Below, piece after piece: positions 1 to 6,494 of a stretch of DNA of 6,494 bases. The position numbers and the translations under genes were made by a program. The notes beneath the pieces were generated by a model, which searched no databases, was not told the origin of the DNA, and saw only the letters and a program-made list of their open reading frames with translations. Numbering within the stretch: the stretch's first letter is position 1; each line of letters begins with the position of its first letter. Origin of the DNA: an uncultured Collinsella sp. (GTDB lineage Bacteria; Actinomycetota; Coriobacteriia; Coriobacteriales; Coriobacteriaceae); the NCBI GenBank assembly GCA_900759435.1, contig CAAEVD010000083.1:1-6494 (forward strand). The letters are read 5' to 3'.

Positions 1-1913
1 TAGCCCAGGCCCAGCGCCTTGGCCACCTTGTCGAAGGCCTCGCCCACGGCGTCGTCGAGCGTCTCACCGAGCACCTCGTAGTCGCCCCACGCCTTCACGT
101 GCACGAGCATGGTGTGCCCACCCGAGACAAGCGTGAAGATAAACGGCGGCTTGAGGTCGGGTTGCGCCAGCAGGTTGGCAAACAGGTGCCCCTCCAGATG
201 GTTGACGCATACGAGCGGCTTACCGGCAGCGTAGGCAAAGCCTTTGGCAAAGGCAACGCCCACCACGAGGGCGCCCACTAGGCCCGGACCCTGTGTCACG
301 CCCACGGCGGCAAGCTCGCTGGGGGCAATGGCTCCACCCTCAAGACCAAGCGATGCTGCGGCATCCTCGAGCGCCGCATCCACGACACTCACAATCACCT
401 CGACGTGTTTGCGCGAGGCGATCTCGGGCACCACGCCGCCAAAGCGGGCGTGAAAATCAATCTGCGTCGACACCTGGTTGGCCAGCATATTGCCATCCGC
501 ATCGATAATCGCCACGGCCGTCTCGTCGCAGGAACTCTCGATAGCGAGCACTAGGCGGCGGCGCTCAATTTCGGCACGCTCCCCCTCGGAGCGCCCAGGC
601 GCAGGCAGCGGCCATACGCGCTGCTCGGCTGCCGTCGGCTCGGGCGAAGCATTGTCGACCGGAAGCACCAGGGGCAGCGGAGCCGTCATGACGATGGCAT
701 CCTTGCCGGCACCATAGTAGCCGCGGCGCCGTCCTGCCTCGGTAAAGCCCAGAGCGTTATAAAGCGCGATCGCTCCCTCGTTGCCGTCCTCAACCTCGAG
801 CGAAGCCGTGGTGCAGCCGAGCATCTGGGCATCATAGCTCACATGCGACAGCAGCTTGCGGGCAATGCCCTCACGGCGATGTGCCGGGTCGACGGCGACA
901 TCCAGAATCTGCACATCACCGTCCACGACCATACCGCCGGCAAGGCCCAGCAGCTTGCCGTCGTCGTGTGCCACCCACCAACTACGCGGCGCAGCGACGT
1001 CCTCGCCCAGTTCGGACAGGAACATGCCCGGCGTCCACGCCTTGTGTCCGGCACCTTCAAAGCAGGCGGCCTCTAGCGCGCTCGCGCCCTCGGCATCCGC
1101 CGCGCCCATGGGACGGAACTGCAGATGACGACCGGCGAGCTCATCGGCAACGCCCGTAATTTCGCTCTGCGCACTCTCGGCAAGACCAAGACGCTTGCGC
1201 TCGTTTTCCTCGGCATCCGAAAGGCGCGTGTAAATCGGCAGGACGCGAGCCGGATCGCCGTCACCCGCAGCGTGCGCGAGCAGCAAGCCCTCGCCCGAAG
1301 GCCACCACAGGTCGCGCTCCACGCAGCGGGCGGTCTCGTCCTCACCCAGCAGCTTGCCATAGCGCACGAGACCGTCACCGGTCAGCTGAACCTGGTCCCA
1401 GTCCGCTGCTCGGCGCCACTCATCGAGCGCCACGGCGGCCTTGACCACGTGTTCGCGCTCAAATTGACGCTCGGGACCCTCATCGACCAGCATATACAGC
1501 GCCGGATATACCTCACCGCGCATAGCATCGGCCAAGATACCAAGCTTGCCGCGCACGCCAGCCTTCCACGCCGTCCAAGCGCAAGCGTCGAGCGTCGACA
1601 CGCCCAGCAGCGGAACATTGGCACCGCGCGCGAGGCCCTTGGCAGTGGAGATGCCGATGCGCACACCCGTAAACGACCCCGGGCCGCGGCCGACCACGTA
1701 GTAACCAACATCGCTGCGATCCAGACCGGATTGAGCCAGCACGCCATCAACGGTATTCACGAGCTCAACGTTGGCGTGACGGCGACACATATGGTCGCCA
1801 CTCACGAGCTTCGTCTCGCCCGTCTGCCCATCAATCCAGCTTGCCGCGCAGGCAAGCATGTCGGTCGAAGTATCGAGCGCCACCACCAGCGCGTTGTCGT
1901 TATGCAAGCTCAT
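1..1913 (-). CDS. tsaB-rimI-tsaD: TsaB-RimI-TsaD triple fusion: t6A tRNA modification subunits with a GNAT acetyltransferase between them (3' end outside window)
   Basis: One uninterrupted minus-strand frame of 637 codons carries three proteins that are usually separate. Residues 1-238 are TsaB, the dimerisation partner of TsaD, with ALDTST at 12-17 and the signature [13 protein letters not shown] around 75-87. Residues 263-413 are a RimI-type GNAT that acetylates the N-terminus of ribosomal protein S18 in known members. It has the acetyl-CoA loop RREGIA at 346-351, E373 and Y385, with the 12-residue spacing of the RimI catalytic pair. After a Pro/Glu-rich linker (414-452), TsaD starts at 453 with ESSCDET (459-465), TQGPG (540-544), the metal-binding HLEGH (H572, H576) and SGGHT (597-601). 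TsaD transfers threonylcarbamoyl to A37 of ANN-decoding tRNAs in the cytoplasm. About 185 of its usual roughly 340 residues are present before the edge. The start overlaps the tsaE end by 14 nt and has only a weak AAGG upstream, which suggests coupling. I see no stop codon, frameshift or strong internal start between the units. Confidence 0.93.
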   Translation of the reverse strand, partial: MSLHNDNALVVALDTSTDMLACAASWIDGQTGETKLVSGDHMCRRHANVELVNTVDGVLAQSGLDRSDVGYYVVGRGPGSFTGVRIGISTAKGLARGANVPLLGVSTLDACAWTAWKAGVRGKLGILADAMRGEVYPALYMLVDEGPERQFEREHVVKAAVALDEWRRAADWDQVQLTGDGLVRYGKLLGEDETARCVERDLWWPSGEGLLLAHAAGDGDPARVLPIYTRLSDAEENERKRLGLAESAQSEITGVADELAGRHLQFRPMGAADAEGASALEAACFEGAGHKAWTPGMFLSELGEDVAAPRSWWVAHDDGKLLGLAGGMVVDGDVQILDVAVDPAHRREGIARKLLSHVSYDAQMLGCTTASLEVEDGNEGAIALYNALGFTEAGRRRGYYGAGKDAIVMTAPLPLVLPVDNASPEPTAAEQRVWPLPAPGRSEGERAEIERRRLVLAIESSCDETAVAIIDADGNMLANQVSTQIDFHARFGGVVPEIASRKHVEVIVSVVDAALEDAAASLGLEGGAIAPSELAAVGVTQGPGLVGALVVGVAFAKGFAYAAGKPLVCVNHLEGHLFANLLAQPDLKPPFIFTLVSGGHTMLVHVKAWGDYEVLGETLDDAVGEAFDKVAKALGLG

Positions 1914-2406
1914 CTTGTACAGCCTTATCAATCAAATGGGAAAGCTCCATTGCGCGGTCACCGTGCGCCTCGAGCGTTATCGTTCGCACATCGCTGTCGC
2001 CCTCATCACGCTTGAGCGTCACCGAAAGATACTCATCCGTCAGCTCGTCCTGGAATTGTTCGCCCCATTCCAGCAGGCAAGCACCCTCATAGCCCAGCAC
2101 ATCGAAAATGCCCGTATCCTCGAGCTCGTAGGCATGCTCCAGGCGGTATAGATCAAAGTGAAACAGCGGAATATGACCTTGATCGTGAACGGCCATGAGC
2201 GCAAACGTAGGGCTCGTAACCATATGTCCATCGCCCAGCCCGCGCGAGACGCCCTTGGTAAAGTGAGTTTTGCCCACTCCCAGGCCACCGGTCAGGATGA
2301 GCACATCGCCGTCCTCAAGGCACGGTGCAATTAGCTCGCCAAAGTACTCCGTATCGGCAGCGCAAGTCGTTTTGTAAGTACCTACCCCCAGGCGCTCCAG
2401 GGACAT
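1900..2406 (-). CDS. tsaE: TsaE, ATPase of the tRNA t6A37 threonylcarbamoyl complex
   Basis: A cytoplasmic P-loop ATPase of 168 residues that works with TsaB and TsaD in threonylcarbamoyl transfer to tRNA A37, where its ATP hydrolysis supports multiple turnover. Visible family motifs are the Walker A loop GGLGVGKT (40-47), SPTF (65-68, the switch-like TSPTF element), HFDLYRL (83-89) and LLEWGE (111-116, the Walker B-like end). The length is slightly above the usual 150 or so. The ATG at 2406 is preceded by AAGGAG at a 5-nt spacing, lying just before or over the end of the upstream glycosylase gene (12-nt gap). Its 3' end overlaps the start of the tsaB fusion by 14 nt. That places TsaE directly before its two partner proteins and is consistent with coordinated synthesis. 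Confidence 0.96.
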   Translation of the reverse strand: MSLERLGVGTYKTTCAADTEYFGELIAPCLEDGDVLILTGGLGVGKTHFTKGVSRGLGDGHMVTSPTFALMAVHDQGHIPLFHFDLYRLEHAYELEDTGIFDVLGYEGACLLEWGEQFQDELTDEYLSVTLKRDEGDSDVRTITLEAHGDRAMELSHLIDKAVQDELA

Positions 2407-2418
2407 ATATGCTCCTTA

Positions 2419-3039
2419 TTATTCCGAGGCGTCCTCTGGTGCGGGATGTCGCTCCAGATAGTCGCCCAGCATCTTAAAGTCTTCCTCCAGCAGTTCCTGC
2501 CACGCCGGATTGCGTAGCGCTGCTGCCGGATGGAACGTGGGCATTACTACAAAATGCCCCATCTGGTGGAACCTGCCGCGCAGCTTAGTAATGCCAATCT
2601 CGGTCTTAAGCACAAAGTGCGTCGCGGGGTTGCCGAGCGTCACGATGATATCGGGCCAGATGCTTCGAATCTGCTCACGCAAAAACGGCGAGCAAGCCAG
2701 TACTTCCTCGGGGCGCGGATTGCGGTTTCCCGGCGGGCGGCACTTAAGCACATTGGCAATGTAGACGTCTTCGCGTTTAAGACCCGCCAGGGACAAAATG
2801 CCGTTGAGGTCCTCGCCTGCCGCCCCCACAAAGGGCTCGCCCTGCAAATCCTCATTGCGGCCCGGCGCCTCACCAATAAACATCACGCGGGCGTGGGGGT
2901 TTCCCACGCCAAACACGATATTGTGACGCGACTGGTAGAGCTGGCAGAGGTGACAATCGCCCAGAACGGCCTCGATTTCCTCGAGTGCGACCTCACATGG
3001 CACCTGATGGGTATGGCCGGGGATGTGCATGACGCCCAT
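2419..3039 (-). CDS. Family 4 (UDGa-type) 4Fe-4S uracil-DNA glycosylase
   Basis: A 206-residue protein of the family 4 uracil-DNA glycosylases, which remove uracil from DNA to start base excision repair. Motif 1 is GEAPG (56-60) followed by ED (63-64) and GEPFVG (67-72). NVLKCRPPGNRNP begins at 96, and the conserved HP motif sits in PTFHPAAALR (167-176). The four expected Fe-S ligands are present as C29, C32, C100 and C116. The CxxC pair and the 16-residue step between the last two match the spacing known from Thermotoga UDG. The start at 3039 has AGGAG 5 nt upstream, overlapping the alr stop codon; a second ATG three codons in would be spaced less well. It sits 8 nt after alr and 12 nt before tsaE. 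Neither neighbour has an obvious link to DNA repair. Assignment to the wider phage SPO1 polymerase-related UDG-like group is the main alternative. Confidence 0.93.
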   Translation of the reverse strand: MGVMHIPGHTHQVPCEVALEEIEAVLGDCHLCQLYQSRHNIVFGVGNPHARVMFIGEAPGRNEDLQGEPFVGAAGEDLNGILSLAGLKREDVYIANVLKCRPPGNRNPRPEEVLACSPFLREQIRSIWPDIIVTLGNPATHFVLKTEIGITKLRGRFHQMGHFVVMPTFHPAAALRNPAWQELLEEDFKMLGDYLERHPAPEDASE

Positions 3040-3047
3040 AGCGGCTC

Positions 3048-4193
3048 CTACACGTAGACCTTGTCGAGACGCATGCCAAAGCCGCAGGCGACCTCGTAGT
3101 TAATCGTTCCGCGCAGGCGCGCCATCTCGTCCATGGTGATCTCGGCATCACCATCGCGGCCGACAATGATCATCTCGTCGCCATGCTCGGCCTCGGGAAT
3201 CTCATGCGCCGGATTGGACTGGATGGCGACCATAAACTGGTCCATGCAGATGTTACCCACCTGACGAATGCGTTCACCGCGATACAGCACGTCCATACGA
3301 TTGGAGAGCGTACGCGAAAGACCATCGGCATAACCGATCGGCAGCGTGCAAATCTGAACGCGTGTGCGCGGTACGCGGTAGGTAAAACCGTAGCCCACGC
3401 CCTCACCCATCGCAGGATGCGCCACACGCGTCACGCGCGCATGGACGCTCATAACAGGATCGAGCTTCATCACGCGGCCGCTCAGCTCGCATGGCTGCAT
3501 GCCGTACAAGCCAACGCCGGCGCGAATCATATCAAAACGCATCGAGGGATCGAGCATCGAGGACGGCGTGTTGGCACAGTGCACGATGCCGCACTCAAAA
3601 CCCGCGTCCTTAATGGCTTGAACGGCTTCGGTAAAGCGTTGGCACTGCAGTTTGTAGTCCCAACCCGAAGGTTCATCGGCCGTGGCGAAGTGCGTAAATA
3701 CGCCATCACACTGGATACCGCGATGGAAGCTAATGCCACGAACAAAGTCGAGCACCTGCGTGTAGTGAACACCGATGCGGTTCATACCCGTCTCGATGGC
3801 TAGATGGTACTTGCCAACCTTGCCTGCCGCGACAGCGCACTCGCCATAGGCAAGGGCGAAATCGGACGTATAGACCGAAGGCATAATGTCAAACTCAAGC
3901 AGTGTGGGGATAGCCTCGATAGGCGGCTCGCTTAGGATCAGGATGGGTTTTGTGATCCCGCCCTGTCGAAGCTCAACGCCTTCACTAACCGTCGCCACGG
4001 CAAACATGTCGGCACCGGCCGAATACATGATTTTGGCGCACTCGACGGCACCATGGCCATAGGCATCGGCCTTGACCACGCAGCACAGTCGCTGACGTGG
4101 ATCGAGCAGATTCTTGTAAGCCCTCGTGTTGCGGCGAAGCGCCCCTCGGTCAATCTCAACCCAGGACCAGCGCGTCAAATCGGCTTTATTCAT
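3048..4193 (-). CDS. alr: Alanine racemase
   Basis: A PLP-dependent, fold-type III enzyme of 381 residues that interconverts L- and D-alanine and so supplies D-Ala for peptidoglycan. The N-terminal TIM barrel carries the PLP lysine K41 in VVKADAYGHG (39-48), ETGMNRIG (134-141) and the barrel strand VHCANT (204-209). The C-terminal beta domain supplies the second catalytic base, Y268, in GVGYGFTYR, then LPIGYADGLSR (284-294), GNICMDQFMV (313-322) and TINYE (363-367). Length is normal for the family. It begins only 2 nt after the nnr stop codon. The upstream sequence offers just a weak GGA-type ribosome binding site, so translation is probably coupled to the preceding gene. The alr gene beside nnr and t6A genes is a common arrangement in Gram-positive bacteria. 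Confidence 0.97.
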   Translation of the reverse strand: MNKADLTRWSWVEIDRGALRRNTRAYKNLLDPRQRLCCVVKADAYGHGAVECAKIMYSAGADMFAVATVSEGVELRQGGITKPILILSEPPIEAIPTLLEFDIMPSVYTSDFALAYGECAVAAGKVGKYHLAIETGMNRIGVHYTQVLDFVRGISFHRGIQCDGVFTHFATADEPSGWDYKLQCQRFTEAVQAIKDAGFECGIVHCANTPSSMLDPSMRFDMIRAGVGLYGMQPCELSGRVMKLDPVMSVHARVTRVAHPAMGEGVGYGFTYRVPRTRVQICTLPIGYADGLSRTLSNRMDVLYRGERIRQVGNICMDQFMVAIQSNPAHEIPEAEHGDEMIIVGRDGDAEITMDEMARLRGTINYEVACGFGMRLDKVYV

Positions 4194-4195
4194 GA

Positions 4196-5812
4196 TTAGT
4201 CATCCGACCCTTCGTCCATGATTCCCAGATCATCGAGTGCATCCTTTGCCGCCAATTCCATGGCAGGACCGATCAAGTCGATCAGGTCGGTTGCAATAAC
4301 ACTCTTCTCACCATACTCCGTCGCCGCGGCAAAACCCGCGTAGCTGTGAAGCGCAACAGCATACGAATACAGCAGCTCCCAGCGATCCATCTCATCACGC
4401 ATGGTAGCCAGTGTGCCAGCCAAAATGCCCGCAAGAACATCGCCCGAACCGGCAGTCGCCAACGACGCCGGACCCGAGAGCGGCAAAAGCACGCGCTCAA
4501 CGCCACAGATAGCCGTCGTCGGCCCCTTGGCAATAACTACGAGATTGTCGGAGCCAGCAGCCCAGACAACCTTCTGCGCGGCCGCAATTGCAGTCCCCAG
4601 ATCGTTAACCTCGTCACCGGCAACCAAGCGCGAAAGCTCGCGATAGTGCGGCGTCATGACGAGCGGCTGCTCACGGCGGTACATCTCAGGGTTGCTATCG
4701 ATACCGTCGATAGCAATCTTAGAAAGGCAGTTGAGCGCATCGGCATCAAGGATCAGCGGCACATCAAGCTCCAACAAGCCCGAAACCACCTGCATGGCAC
4801 CGGCAGACGTCGTCATGCCGGGACCGCACAGTACGCAGCTGTACTTCTTTGCAATCTCGCACACGGTCATACGAGCAGCGGCACCAAAAGAGCCGCGGGA
4901 ATCGGACGGAATAGCAAAAACCGGAATCGAGGGAAGTGCCATACGAATAAGATTGGCGCACGCATCGGGCGTCGCGACAGCCACATAGCCGGCACCCGCG
5001 CGGGCAGCAGACTTGGCGGCCATGATGGCAGCGCCAGGATACTGCGCCGAGCCGGCAACAATAAGGACGGAACCGCGAGAATACTTATCGATATTCGTGG
5101 GCAGCGGAGCAAAGAAATCCACCAGGTCACCGGGCTCGACAATCTCGGCGGCATGATCGACATCATCGATGACCTCATCAAGGCGATCATAGAGGCTACC
5201 GCACACCAGATCACCGGCGTACTCGGGGCCATCAGCGCTGTAGAGGCCAATCTTGGGCGTGATCATCGTGACGGTACGCTCGGCACGGATGCAGTCGTCG
5301 TCGACAACACCGGTTTCGGCATTCAGACCCGAAGGAACATCGATGGACACCACATGGTCGGCGCAGTCGTTAACCGTCGGAATCCAGATGGAAAACGGCG
5401 CACGCAGGTCACCGTGGAAACCGGTACCAAAAATAGCGTCAACAACAACGTCGGCCTTATCGATCAAAACCTCAAGCTCATCTCGTGAGGGACCGACGCA
5501 CACATGTACGTCACGACCGGCGGTACGGCGGGCAACATGGCGAGCCAGAGCGGCGGGAATCTCATCCGGCTCAACCGGAGACACGATATCCACGTCAACG
5601 CCCTTATGACTCAAGATATCAGCCGCGACCCAGCCGTCGCCACCGTTGTTGCCAAAACCGACCAGAACAAGGACGCGATCGGGATTGAGTTTTAGAATTT
5701 CAGTAGCAGCAAACTCACCCGCCAGTTCCATAAGTTCGGCCTTCGAAGTTCCTTCGCGTTCGATAATATCCTCGAGACGAACGACTTCCTCGGTACTCAA
5801 AACCGGTTTCAT
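4196..5812 (-). CDS. nnrD: Bifunctional NAD(P)HX epimerase / ADP-dependent (or ATP-dependent) NAD(P)HX dehydratase
   Basis: A fused repair enzyme of 538 residues. It restores NADH and NADPH from their hydrated forms: the N-terminal YjeF_N domain epimerises R-NAD(P)HX, and the C-terminal ribokinase-like domain dehydrates the S form. N-domain motifs are GFGNNGGDG (52-60, substrate loop), DAIFGTGF (125-132) and SIDVPSGLNAETG (156-168, with D158). The C-domain starts near 225 and shows YSRGSVLIVAGS (244-255), CGPGM (329-333), LDADALN (355-361), TPHYREL (387-393), AKG (428-430) and LATAGSGDVLAG (451-462), with catalytic-type D458. Bacterial dehydratases of this family generally prefer ADP. The ATG follows the acpS stop codon with no gap, and AGGAG lies 5 nt upstream inside acpS. 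TPHYREL replaces the more common TPHPGE. The acidic C-terminus (EGSDD) is unremarkable. Symbols nnrE and nnrD both apply to this fused gene. Confidence 0.95.
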   Translation of the reverse strand: MKPVLSTEEVVRLEDIIEREGTSKAELMELAGEFAATEILKLNPDRVLVLVGFGNNGGDGWVAADILSHKGVDVDIVSPVEPDEIPAALARHVARRTAGRDVHVCVGPSRDELEVLIDKADVVVDAIFGTGFHGDLRAPFSIWIPTVNDCADHVVSIDVPSGLNAETGVVDDDCIRAERTVTMITPKIGLYSADGPEYAGDLVCGSLYDRLDEVIDDVDHAAEIVEPGDLVDFFAPLPTNIDKYSRGSVLIVAGSAQYPGAAIMAAKSAARAGAGYVAVATPDACANLIRMALPSIPVFAIPSDSRGSFGAAARMTVCEIAKKYSCVLCGPGMTTSAGAMQVVSGLLELDVPLILDADALNCLSKIAIDGIDSNPEMYRREQPLVMTPHYRELSRLVAGDEVNDLGTAIAAAQKVVWAAGSDNLVVIAKGPTTAICGVERVLLPLSGPASLATAGSGDVLAGILAGTLATMRDEMDRWELLYSYAVALHSYAGFAAATEYGEKSVIATDLIDLIGPAMELAAKDALDDLGIMDEGSDD

Positions 5813-6352
5813 CTATGCTCCTAGCGTATCTCGCGAAGCATCGCCCAGGTGCTCCGTTAAAGCTGAATTTTGCAGTTGCTCAAGCTCATCTAAAACCGAG
5901 CGAGCCTCTTTAAACGTTTGTGCAACGCGTTCCTTGGTGCTCACCTTTTCTTCCTTAGGCTTAGGTCGAGCATCCTCGGTGATCGCAATGGCATTGGCTA
6001 CGGCCAAATCACCCGTCAAGGTAATGGAAAGCGCAACTTCAACGACACCCAACTCTTGAGCAATCTTGAGCGCTCGACCTGAAAGCACTGCTTTAGGCTT
6101 TCCGAGGTTATCACGCGTTACCGAGACGTCTTTGCGGCCGACGCCCTGGCTAAAGCCCGTACCAAGAGCCTTGAGAACCGCTTCACGAGAAGCAAAACGG
6201 CTCGCATAGTGCGCCGCAGGACGCGACGAAGCGTCGCAATATGCGCACTCTTCTTCGGTAAACACACGCCGAGCAAACGACGGCGTCTTTTCAAGGATTG
6301 ATTTCATGCGGGAAATCTCGACGATATCAACGCCGATACCAGCTTCAGCCAT
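5813..6352 (-). CDS. acpS: Holo-[acyl-carrier-protein] synthase with C-terminal helical extension
   Basis: A 4'-phosphopantetheinyl transferase that moves phosphopantetheine from CoA to a serine of apo-ACP, activating fatty acid synthesis. With the start at 6352 the protein has 179 residues. GIGVDIVEI (5-13) holds the Mg-binding D9. FTEEECAYC (31-39) and HYASRFASREAVLKALGTG (48-66) follow, with E57 and K61 in the conserved ExxxK. ITLTGDLAVANAI (110-122) is the last core strand. The family is usually about 120-130 residues, so residues from about 126 on are an extra tail: a Lys/Pro/Glu-rich linker, then a helix with regularly spaced V, F, L residues resembling a short coiled coil. A start four codons earlier at 6364 is open but lacks a ribosome binding site, whereas GGAGG lies 5 nt before 6352. 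It is the first gene of the operon; its stop codon abuts the nnr start. Confidence 0.93.
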   Translation of the reverse strand: MAEAGIGVDIVEISRMKSILEKTPSFARRVFTEEECAYCDASSRPAAHYASRFASREAVLKALGTGFSQGVGRKDVSVTRDNLGKPKAVLSGRALKIAQELGVVEVALSITLTGDLAVANAIAITEDARPKPKEEKVSTKERVAQTFKEARSVLDELEQLQNSALTEHLGDASRDTLGA

Positions 6353-6355
6353 GTT

Positions 6356-6362
6356 CACCTCC
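6356..6362 (-). promoter_or_regulatory. Shine-Dalgarno sequence that decides the acpS start
   Basis: On the minus strand this reads GGAGGTG, a near-perfect anti-16S match, with 5 nt between GGAGG and the ATG at 6352-6350. The site lies inside the reading frame that would follow from the longer start at 6364, and nothing like it precedes that longer start. The shorter AcpS is therefore the better call. Confidence 0.8.
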
Positions 6363-6381
6363 ATATTGCACAGACTAAGTT

Positions 6382-6411
6382 ATTGTAGCCCGTTAACGGA
6401 AGATGCGACAA
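6382..6411 (-). promoter_or_regulatory. Predicted sigma-70-type promoter for the acpS operon
   Basis: On the minus strand a -35-like TTGTCG (6411-6406) is separated by 18 nt from a -10-like TACAAT (6387-6382). The -10 matches TATAAT at five of six bases and the -35 matches TTGACA at four of six. Transcription would start near 6375, giving a leader of about 20 nt before the acpS start. It lies between the upstream terminator and acpS, where the operon promoter is expected. The prediction rests on the motif and its position only. Confidence 0.5.
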
Positions 6412-6452
6412 ACGAGGGTCATAAAACACAGCGAGTTTGTTAGATCTGACTT

Positions 6453-6490
6453 AAACAAAAAAGGGGGAGGCCGCGAGGCCTCCCCCTTCT
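6453..6490 (-). terminator. Strong rho-independent terminator upstream of the operon
   Basis: A perfect 12-bp inverted repeat (arms 6461-6472 and 6477-6488, loop of 4 bases at 6473-6476) forms a very GC-rich stem. On the minus strand it is followed by TTTTTTGTTT (6462-6453), a good U-tract. Read on the plus strand, the stem is followed only by CTTCTTC, which is much weaker. It most probably ends a minus-strand transcript entering from beyond the right edge, insulating the acpS operon from it. Confidence 0.88.
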
Positions 6491-6494
6491 TCAA

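Noticed and set aside
414..1250. Possible frameshift or assembly join between TsaB, RimI and TsaD
   Set aside because: The minus-strand frame was translated codon by codon from 1913 to 1. No stop or frame change was found, and all three motif sets are in the same frame.
1125..2015. Plus-strand open frame (296 codons) opposite the TsaB and linker regions
   Set aside because: Low-complexity Arg/His/Ala composition, no family motif, and it lies over clear TsaB and tsaE coding sequence on the other strand.
3183..3803. Plus-strand open frame (206 codons) opposite alr
   Set aside because: No motif, and composition typical of a reverse-complement shadow; alr on the minus strand is complete and intact.
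4346..5488. Long plus-strand open frame (380 codons) opposite the nnr gene
   Set aside because: Its product is rich in His, Arg, Asn and Thr with no recognisable motif, and the opposite strand encodes a full NAD(P)HX repair enzyme. It is a shadow frame of a GC-rich gene.
5986..6022. AcpS last core motif ITLTGDLA lacks the Ser-His-Thr form seen in many homologues
   Set aside because: This strand varies within the family; the E. coli enzyme also departs from that form. The Asp and Glu metal ligands are present, so there is no case for an inactive enzyme.
6391..6398. CGTTAACG palindrome in the promoter spacer as an operator
   Set aside because: Eight bases is too short to separate from chance, and no second copy or known regulator site was seen.
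6453..6490. Hairpin as an attenuator or riboswitch of the acpS operon
   Set aside because: It lies upstream of the likely promoter, and no leader peptide or conserved aptamer-like sequence is visible. A plain terminator of the preceding gene explains it better.
1..6494. Mobile elements, CRISPR arrays, tRNA genes or phage genes
   Set aside because: No direct repeat array, transposase-like frame, terminal inverted repeats or tRNA-like cloverleaf was seen; nearly every base is in an identified housekeeping gene.

Overview
The window is almost entirely one compact minus-strand operon of housekeeping genes, read from right to left. The order is acpS (holo-ACP synthase), a fused nnrE-nnrD gene (NAD(P)HX epimerase/dehydratase), alr (alanine racemase), a family 4 Fe-S uracil-DNA glycosylase, tsaE, and a tsaB-rimI-tsaD triple fusion that runs off the left edge. 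Gaps between consecutive genes are 0, 2, 8 and 12 nt, and the last junction is a 14-nt overlap, so polycistronic transcription and translational coupling are very likely.

The only clear non-coding stretch is the right-hand 142 bases (6353-6494). It holds a strong rho-independent terminator read on the minus strand, which probably closes a gene lying beyond the right edge. After it come a plausible sigma-70-type promoter and a strong Shine-Dalgarno sequence for acpS. That Shine-Dalgarno sequence favours a start 12 bases downstream of the longest possible one.

The high GC content, strong GC preference at third codon positions in the left part, and the gene order suggest an actinobacterium. The RimI and TsaD units fused behind TsaB, and a compact cluster of this kind, fit my recollection of the class Coriobacteriia (Collinsella-like gut bacteria). 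That placement is inference and was not tested by any search.

The genes serve different pathways: activation of acyl carrier protein, repair of damaged NAD(P)H, D-alanine supply for peptidoglycan, uracil excision from DNA, N6-threonylcarbamoyladenosine (t6A) formation on tRNA, and N-terminal acetylation of ribosomal protein S18. The t6A genes form a near-complete set (TsaE, TsaB, TsaD), with only TsaC/Sua5 absent from the window. No mobile element, CRISPR array, RNA gene or phage gene is visible. I see no evidence of a wholly new system. The most notable points are the three-enzyme fusion and the helical C-terminal extension on AcpS.
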